Assembly (NCBI GenBank): GCA_947453155.1 | Contig: CANGFE010000013.1 | Span: forward strand, 1-45,310 | Origin: Beijerinckiaceae bacterium | GTDB lineage: Bacteria > Pseudomonadota > Alphaproteobacteria > Rhizobiales > Beijerinckiaceae | Reading direction: 5' to 3' | DNA length: 45,310 bases | Shown here: in pieces, positions 41,140-45,310 of the stretch | How the letters are laid out: each line of letters begins with the position of its first letter | Numbering within the stretch: position 1 is the stretch's first letter | The notes under the pieces: model-generated | Told to the model about the DNA's origin: nothing | The model's input: only the letters and a program-made list of their open reading frames with translations | The model's database searches: none | Position numbers and translations under genes: made by a program

Positions 41140-41913
41140 TCAGCGAGAGATGGCGGCCCGGATGCGTTTGCGGAAGGCCTTCAATTGTCTCGATAAATCG
41201 TCCTTCTGCTCAGCGAAGCGCTGAGACGGCACAGGGATAGAGACCGCTACAGGGCGCCCCATCGGGTCGAGCATGGCAATGCCGATGGCGGAGATGCCCT
41301 CGCCATGTTCTTCGAGGTCATAGGCCAAATTGCTCTTGCGGATGTCTTCCAACTCGGCATGCAGTTTCGCGCGGTTTTTCAGCGGAAAATCAGGATGTTC
41401 TGCGAGGCTCTTGTCGATGAGCTCTTCGGCATCTTCGGGTGAGAAACAGGCGAGGATTGCTTTGCCATTGGCTGTGCAGTGCAGCGGAAATCGTTCCCCC
41501 ACAGCCGACACGGCGACCAGGCGATGACGGCCGGGCACTTGATCCACAAAAACAGTCGAGCCACCTGACAGCACAGCCAGATCGACAGTTTCACCAACCT
41601 CTTCGCCAAGCGTGCGAAGATGCGGGCGTATGAGATCTGCCGTGTTGGAGGCAACCGATGCTGCAATGCGAACAAGGCCGGGGCCGATGCGCACATCGCC
41701 GGGACCTGATGCAATCACGAAATCTTCTGCTGCAAGTGCTGCCACGATGCGCTGCACGGTTGAGCGCGCCAAATCGACCGATTTCGCAATCTGGCCAAGG
41801 CTCAATCCATCAGGATGGTTTTCAAGCGTGCGCAAAATGCTCGCCGCTCGCGCAATGACTTGAATGCCGGCTTGCGTGCCGTTCTTTTCTTCAGGATCTT
41901 TGACGTCCTGCAT
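41140..41913 (-). CDS. IclR-family transcriptional regulator
   Basis: A 257-residue regulator. The N-terminal winged helix includes G-L-S-L-G-Q-I-A-K-S-V-D-L-A-R-S-T-V-Q-R-I-V. The C-terminal effector domain carries A-N-G-K-A-I-L-A and the late I-S-A-I-G-I-A-M-L. ATG 41913 is chosen since ggaggag lies five bases upstream; the frame to 41940 translates that ribosome site. The gene lies between the dctP operon and the cyclase operon, with repeats in both flanking regions. IclR proteins often control aromatic or small-acid catabolism, so it is probably the local regulator, responding to the imported acid or an intermediate. Confidence 0.9.
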   Translation of the reverse strand: MQDVKDPEEKNGTQAGIQVIARAASILRTLENHPDGLSLGQIAKSVDLARSTVQRIVAALAAEDFVIASGPGDVRIGPGLVRIAASVASNTADLIRPHLRTLGEEVGETVDLAVLSGGSTVFVDQVPGRHRLVAVSAVGERFPLHCTANGKAILACFSPEDAEELIDKSLAEHPDFPLKNRAKLHAELEDIRKSNLAYDLEEHGEGISAIGIAMLDPMGRPVAVSIPVPSQRFAEQKDDLSRQLKAFRKRIRAAISR

Positions 41914-41982
41914 CCGAACTCCTCCGATCGGCCCTTTCAAATCGCGCGGGAAAAAGCGCGGGACGGCCGATTGACCGCTATA

Positions 41983-42010
41983 TGGTACATGCGTATCGTA
42001 TCATGGACCA
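41983..42010. promoter_or_regulatory. Candidate IclR operator upstream of the cyclase operon
   Basis: Arms TGGTaCATG (41983-41991) and CATGgACCA (42002-42010) form an imperfect inverted repeat with a 10-base centre; 8 of 9 bases per arm match. It includes the cgtatcatgga element shared with the dctP upstream region. It lies between the divergent IclR and cyclase starts and could control both. Confidence 0.55.
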
Positions 42011-42066
42011 CAAAAAATTTGGCGGCAATTCCGCCGTCAGGGATGAAGCGCAAACGGAGGATGACC

Positions 42067-42909
42067 ATGCCCGTGACCATTCGCGGCATTCAGTTCGAGG
42101 GCAACCTCGACAATGCCATGGGACTCGAATTCTACAATCTCTCACATCGCTTTGGTTTTCAGGCGCCCAACTGGCCCTATTTCCAGGACGTGAAGATCGA
42201 GCGCATTCATTACATGGCAAAGTCCGGCGTGTTGTCGCAGCGCATCACCACGTCCATGCATTGCACGACGCATATTGATGCGCCGGCTCACGTTGTGCCC
42301 GGTACACCTTTCATCGATGAAGTGCCGCTGCCGCATTTCTTTGGTTCGGGCATTGTTGTGTCGCTGCCCAAAAAGCAATGGGAATCGATCACTTATGACG
42401 ATCTCGAAAAGGCCGCTGGCAAAGTCGTGCGTCCGGGCGATGTCGTGATTATCAACACCGGCTGGCACAAGATTTACGGCGACAATGAAGATTATTTTGC
42501 CAAGGCGCCGGGTTTCGTGCCGTCCGCTGGCGATTGGTTTGTCGAGAAGAAGGTGAAAGTTGTTGGCCACGATACGCAGGCCAATGATCATCCGCTCGCC
42601 ACCGCCATTGGCCCGCAGCGCAATGGACCTTTGCTGCCGCATCTCGAACAAGAATATTTCGAATGGTCGGGTGGGCGCGATTGGAAGGATGATTTCCCCG
42701 AGTGGGAACCCGTGCATCGCAAGCTTTTCACCAATGGCATTCTCGGCATTGAAAATGTCGGCGGCGATCTCGATGCTGTCACTGGCAAGCGCGTGACTTT
42801 CGCTTTCTTCCCGTGGAATTGGGACAAGGGTGATGGCTGCATCATTCGTCTCGTCGCCATGGTCGACAAGGGCGGCGATTATCGCATCGAACGTGGCGAG
42901 GCTTTCTGA
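42067..42909 (+). CDS. Cyclase/kynurenine-formamidase-like hydrolase (PF04199)
   Basis: A 280-residue metal hydrolase. The family motif appears as M-H-C-T-T-H-I-D-A-P-A-H, with H-x-T-T-H-x-D in place of the usual H-x-G-T-H-x-D. Further motifs are V-V-I-I-N-T-G-W-H and a late G-H-D-T-Q-A-N-D. Known members hydrolyse N-formylkynurenine, isatin and related amides or lactams. ATG 42067 is chosen: ggagg lies six bases upstream; ATG 42061 would leave none. Its stop overlaps the cupin ATG (TGATG). It is the first gene of an operon that appears to carry out a whole degradation. Confidence 0.8.
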   Translation: MPVTIRGIQFEGNLDNAMGLEFYNLSHRFGFQAPNWPYFQDVKIERIHYMAKSGVLSQRITTSMHCTTHIDAPAHVVPGTPFIDEVPLPHFFGSGIVVSLPKKQWESITYDDLEKAAGKVVRPGDVVIINTGWHKIYGDNEDYFAKAPGFVPSAGDWFVEKKVKVVGHDTQANDHPLATAIGPQRNGPLLPHLEQEYFEWSGGRDWKDDFPEWEPVHRKLFTNGILGIENVGGDLDAVTGKRVTFAFFPWNWDKGDGCIIRLVAMVDKGGDYRIERGEAF

Positions 42910-43259
42910 TGCATCTCAAGCGCTTTCAAGATGCGCAACCCTATGACGCCCCTAATCACAGGGGCGTTGTGGGTCTTCGCTTGCAGGGCTTTGAGCCCAA
43001 TGGCCCGACCAATCAATGGATCGGCCTTTCGCAATTCCTGCCCGGCGGTGGCGCCGGTCCGGATTCCACGCCCTTTGAAAAAGTCTATGTCGTCATTGAA
43101 GGCGAGATGACGGTCATCATCGATGGCAAGGAAACAGTGTTGAAGAAATTCGACTCTTGCACCATTGCACCGGGTGAAGTGCGTGTGATCGAAAATCGCA
43201 CCAATCACACTTGCACCATGATGGTCGTCATTCCCTATCCGCCGGGGGTGAAGCCATGA
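42909..43259 (+). CDS. Small single-domain cupin
   Basis: A 116-residue cupin: P-F-E-K-V-Y-V-V-I-E-G-E-M-T-V-I-I-D-G and a second motif A-P-G-E-V-R-V-I-E-N-R-T-N-H-T. The first motif lacks the usual H-x-H (P-F-E-K) while the second keeps N-H, so metal binding is incomplete and the role may be isomerase, ligand binding or an accessory one. It overlaps the genes on both sides (TGATG and ATGA), so its translation is locked to the operon. Function unknown. Confidence 0.8.
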   Translation: MHLKRFQDAQPYDAPNHRGVVGLRLQGFEPNGPTNQWIGLSQFLPGGGAGPDSTPFEKVYVVIEGEMTVIIDGKETVLKKFDSCTIAPGEVRVIENRTNHTCTMMVVIPYPPGVKP

Positions 43260-44056
43260 GTGCAGATTTTCTGAAAAACCCTGCTTCACTCTTCGACGTG
43301 AAGGGCAAGGTGGCTGTCATTACAGGCGCCTCAGGCGCTTTTGGTGCGCTGGCCGCGCAAGTTTTTGCGGGTGCGGGCTGCAAGCTCGTGCTCACGGCTG
43401 GCAAGAAGGCGGAACTCGATCAGATTTCAGCTGATTGCAAAGCGCTTGGCGCAGAAGTTGAAGCGCTCAACGTACGTCCCTCAACGGAAGCCATTTGCGA
43501 TGACATTATCGCAGCAGGCGTGAAGCGTTTTGGCCGCGTCGATATTCTGGTTGTGGCCTCTGGCAAGAATGACGTGTCGAAAATCGACCAGATGGCGCCC
43601 GAGCGTTTTCTCGACGTGATGGATGCCAATGTTACGCAGAGCTGGTTGATGGCCAAAGCTGCCACCAAGCAGATGCTGGTGCAGGGCGGTGGCAAGATCG
43701 TCCTTATGTCGTCGGCTCGCGGACTGCTTGGTCATCCGGCGGGCTATACGGCTTATTGCGCGTCCAAGTCCGCTGTCGATGGCATCACCAAAGCTTTGGG
43801 CTGCGAATTGGGACCGATGGGCATTACGGTCAATGCGATTGCGCCGACCGTGTTTCGTTCGCCGCTTACCGCCTGGATGTTTGCGGATGATGAGAAGGCG
43901 CAGGCCACACGCGCAGGCTTTTTGGCCCGCGTGCCCAAGGGTCGTCTCGGCGAGCCGGAAGACCTGGCGGGTCCGTTGCTCTTCCTCGCCTCGCGTGCGT
44001 CCGATTTCTACACCGGACACATCCTCTACGCCGATGGCGGTTACACTTCAGGCTGA
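43256..44056 (+). CDS. Short-chain dehydrogenase/reductase (SDR)
   Basis: A 266-residue SDR. The cofactor motif is T-G-A-S-G-A-F-G, and the active site is S-S-A-R-G and Y-C-A-S-K, giving the Ser-Tyr-Lys triad. The usual N-N-A-G is replaced by V-A-S-G-K-N. ATG 43256 overlaps the cupin stop (ATGA); the frame to 43211 is not needed. SDRs of this length oxidise or reduce alcohols/ketones; in this operon it probably handles a hydroxyl of the imported acid. It is followed by a second oxidoreductase nine bases later. Confidence 0.88.
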   Translation: MSADFLKNPASLFDVKGKVAVITGASGAFGALAAQVFAGAGCKLVLTAGKKAELDQISADCKALGAEVEALNVRPSTEAICDDIIAAGVKRFGRVDILVVASGKNDVSKIDQMAPERFLDVMDANVTQSWLMAKAATKQMLVQGGGKIVLMSSARGLLGHPAGYTAYCASKSAVDGITKALGCELGPMGITVNAIAPTVFRSPLTAWMFADDEKAQATRAGFLARVPKGRLGEPEDLAGPLLFLASRASDFYTGHILYADGGYTSG

Positions 44057-44065
44057 GGCATAAGC

Positions 44066-44989
44066 ATGAGCGAGCGTGCGAATATTGCAATCATCGGCGC
44101 GGGCCTGATGGGTCATGGTATTGCGCAAGTCTTTGCGCGTGCCGGCCACAAGGTCCGTGTCTATGACGCCTATAAGGCCTCCCTCGACACGCTGCATGCG
44201 CGGATTGAAAGCAATCTGCGTGATTTGGACGAACCGATTGATTGCTTGCCGCTTGTGTCGGGTCATGCCGACATGGCGGAGGCAGTTGCGGGCGCGCAAT
44301 TCATCTTTGAATGCGCACCCGAAAAAGTTGAACTGAAGCGCGAGATTTTCGCCAAGCTTGAAGCGCTGGCGCCCGCAGATGCGGTGCTTGCTTCCAACAC
44401 ATCGGTTATGCCGATTGGCTCGATTGTGGGTGATCTCTCAACACGCTCGCGCATGCTCGGCACACATTGGTGGAACCCGCCTTTTCTTGTGCCGCTGGTT
44501 GAAGTCGTCGGTACGCCAGACACCGAAGTGCGCCACATTGAAAGCATGATCGCGCTGCTGGCTTCTGCTGGCAAAACACCTGTGCGAGTCATGAAAGATG
44601 TCGCTGGCTTTGTGGGCAACCGTTTGCAGCATGCGCTTTGGCGCGAAGCCATTGCGCTGGTGGCCGAAGGCATTTGCGATGCACGCACGGTTGATACGGT
44701 GATCAAAGCGAGCTTTGGTCGGCGTCTCGCGGTTCTGGGACCGCTTGAAAATTCCGATCTTATCGGCACCGAGCTGACGCTTGATATTCACAAGACCATA
44801 ATTCCTGCGCTCGATCACAGCACAGGCCCTAGCCCCTATCTCGATAAGCTGATGACTGAGGGAAAATTCGGCGTGAAATCGGGAGAAGGTTTTATGGCCT
44901 GGACGCCTGACGAAGCCCAGGCTCTGCGCAAGCGTGTTTTCGCGCATCTCAAAAAAGCTTTGGCCGCAGATCGCGGTGAGGGAGCCTAA
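44066..44989 (+). CDS. 3-hydroxyacyl-CoA dehydrogenase family protein (L-carnitine dehydrogenase/lambda-crystallin-like)
   Basis: A 307-residue protein with NAD motif I-I-G-A-G-L-M-G-H-G-I-A, S-N-T-S and the catalytic H134 in G-T-H-W-W-N-P-P, followed by E146. The length fits single-domain short enzymes such as L-carnitine dehydrogenase and L-gulonate 3-dehydrogenase, which oxidise free beta-hydroxy acids rather than acyl-CoA. The next gene, one base after its stop, encodes a BKACE enzyme, which cleaves beta-keto acids. The same pair occurs in carnitine degradation, so the pairing supports oxidation of a beta-hydroxy acid to a beta-keto acid. Confidence 0.85.
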   Translation: MSERANIAIIGAGLMGHGIAQVFARAGHKVRVYDAYKASLDTLHARIESNLRDLDEPIDCLPLVSGHADMAEAVAGAQFIFECAPEKVELKREIFAKLEALAPADAVLASNTSVMPIGSIVGDLSTRSRMLGTHWWNPPFLVPLVEVVGTPDTEVRHIESMIALLASAGKTPVRVMKDVAGFVGNRLQHALWREAIALVAEGICDARTVDTVIKASFGRRLAVLGPLENSDLIGTELTLDIHKTIIPALDHSTGPSPYLDKLMTEGKFGVKSGEGFMAWTPDEAQALRKRVFAHLKKALAADRGEGA

Positions 44990-44990
44990 A

Positions 44991-45310
44991 ATGTCCGACG
45001 CCCTGAAGAAGACCGATCCGTCGAAGAAAGTCATCATCACTTGCGCTGTGACGGGCGGTATTCATACACCGACCATGTCGGATGCTTTGCCGATCACGCC
45101 TGCGCAAATTGCCGAACAGGCCATTGCAGCGGCAGAAGCAGGCGCATCCATTTTGCATCTGCATGCACGTGATCCGAAAGACGGCAAGCCGACACCGGAC
45201 CCGAAAGTGTTTATGGAATTCTTGCCGCGCATCAAGCAGGCAACAGATGCTGTGATTAACATCACCACAGGCGGCGGTCTCAATATGACCGTTGATGATC
45301 GCCTCGCAGC
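44991..45310 (+). CDS. Beta-keto acid cleavage enzyme (BKACE/DUF849), 3' partial
   Basis: The first 106 residues are visible; the gene runs off the window. The start ATG at 44991 lies one base after the previous stop, and gggag sits nine bases upstream. The hallmark H56-L-H58-A-R-D with downstream D-G-K-P-T-P-D is the metal-binding signature of BKACE enzymes such as Kce (3-keto-5-aminohexanoate cleavage enzyme), which use acetyl-CoA to split a beta-keto acid into an acetoacetyl or acyl-CoA product. T-T-G-G-G follows as in the family. It is probably the final step of the operon's route. Confidence 0.85.
   Translation, partial: MSDALKKTDPSKKVIITCAVTGGIHTPTMSDALPITPAQIAEQAIAAAEAGASILHLHARDPKDGKPTPDPKVFMEFLPRIKQATDAVINITTGGGLNMTVDDRLA

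Overview
The window reads as chromosomal DNA of an alphaproteobacterium, most likely Hyphomicrobiales (Rhizobiales). The reasons are a pstSCAB-phoU-phoB operon, a rhizobial-type PlcP metallophosphoesterase, a cold-shock gene beside a DUF6481-type protein, and many Bug/TctC-type solute-binding proteins. I see no rRNA, tRNA, CRISPR array, insertion sequence or phage gene. The first and last genes run off the window.

Region 1 (1-1.45 kb) holds the end of an arginase/agmatinase-superfamily ureohydrolase and a small protein with a His-rich N-terminus, which may be a metal handler.

Region 2 (1.8-12 kb) is a phosphate-starvation block: pstS-pstC-pstA-pstB-phoU-phoB, then a free-standing PhoB-type DNA-binding domain in the same frame as phoB behind a single stop codon. 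It continues with a PlcP-type phospholipase C-like enzyme, a convergent GT4 glycosyltransferase (together a lipid-remodelling pair), a histone-H1-like Lys/Ala-rich protein, a secreted SRPBCC protein and a secreted phytase-like esterase. I read convincing PHO boxes before pstS, plcP and the phytase-like gene, and a weaker one before the SRPBCC gene. phoR is not in this cluster.

Region 3 (12.2-31.8 kb) is catabolic and accessory: an ornithine cyclodeaminase-like protein, an M20 amidohydrolase, a bicupin, a mandelate-racemase-type enolase, two secreted alpha/beta hydrolases, DctA, MmgE/PrpD and a flavin monooxygenase. At its centre is a six-gene minus-strand run (Bug, arylmalonate-decarboxylase-like, M29/NicX-like metalloprotein, Bug, Bug, ABC-type binding protein), diverging from a racemase-fold protein that lacks both catalytic cysteines. 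None of the binding proteins has a membrane partner here.

Region 4 (31.9-34.7 kb) is housekeeping or stress related: a DUF6481-type protein, a small conserved protein, a cold-shock protein, two small exported proteins and an AIM24-family protein.

Region 5 (35.1-45.3 kb) is a second catabolic block: a Tat-exported Bug protein, then a minus-strand operon dctP-dctQ-dctM-(D-2-hydroxyacid dehydrogenase)-(resorcylate-decarboxylase-like amidohydrolase). An IclR regulator follows, and a divergent plus-strand operon of cyclase/hydrolase, cupin, SDR, 3-hydroxyacyl-CoA-dehydrogenase-type enzyme and BKACE. An identical 11-bp element lies upstream of both operons, so I infer one IclR-controlled pathway: import of a carboxylate, decarboxylation or hydrolysis, oxidation of a beta-hydroxy acid, and acetyl-CoA-dependent cleavage of the beta-keto acid. 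The substrate cannot be named from sequence. This block and the phosphate block are the best candidates for undescribed biology.
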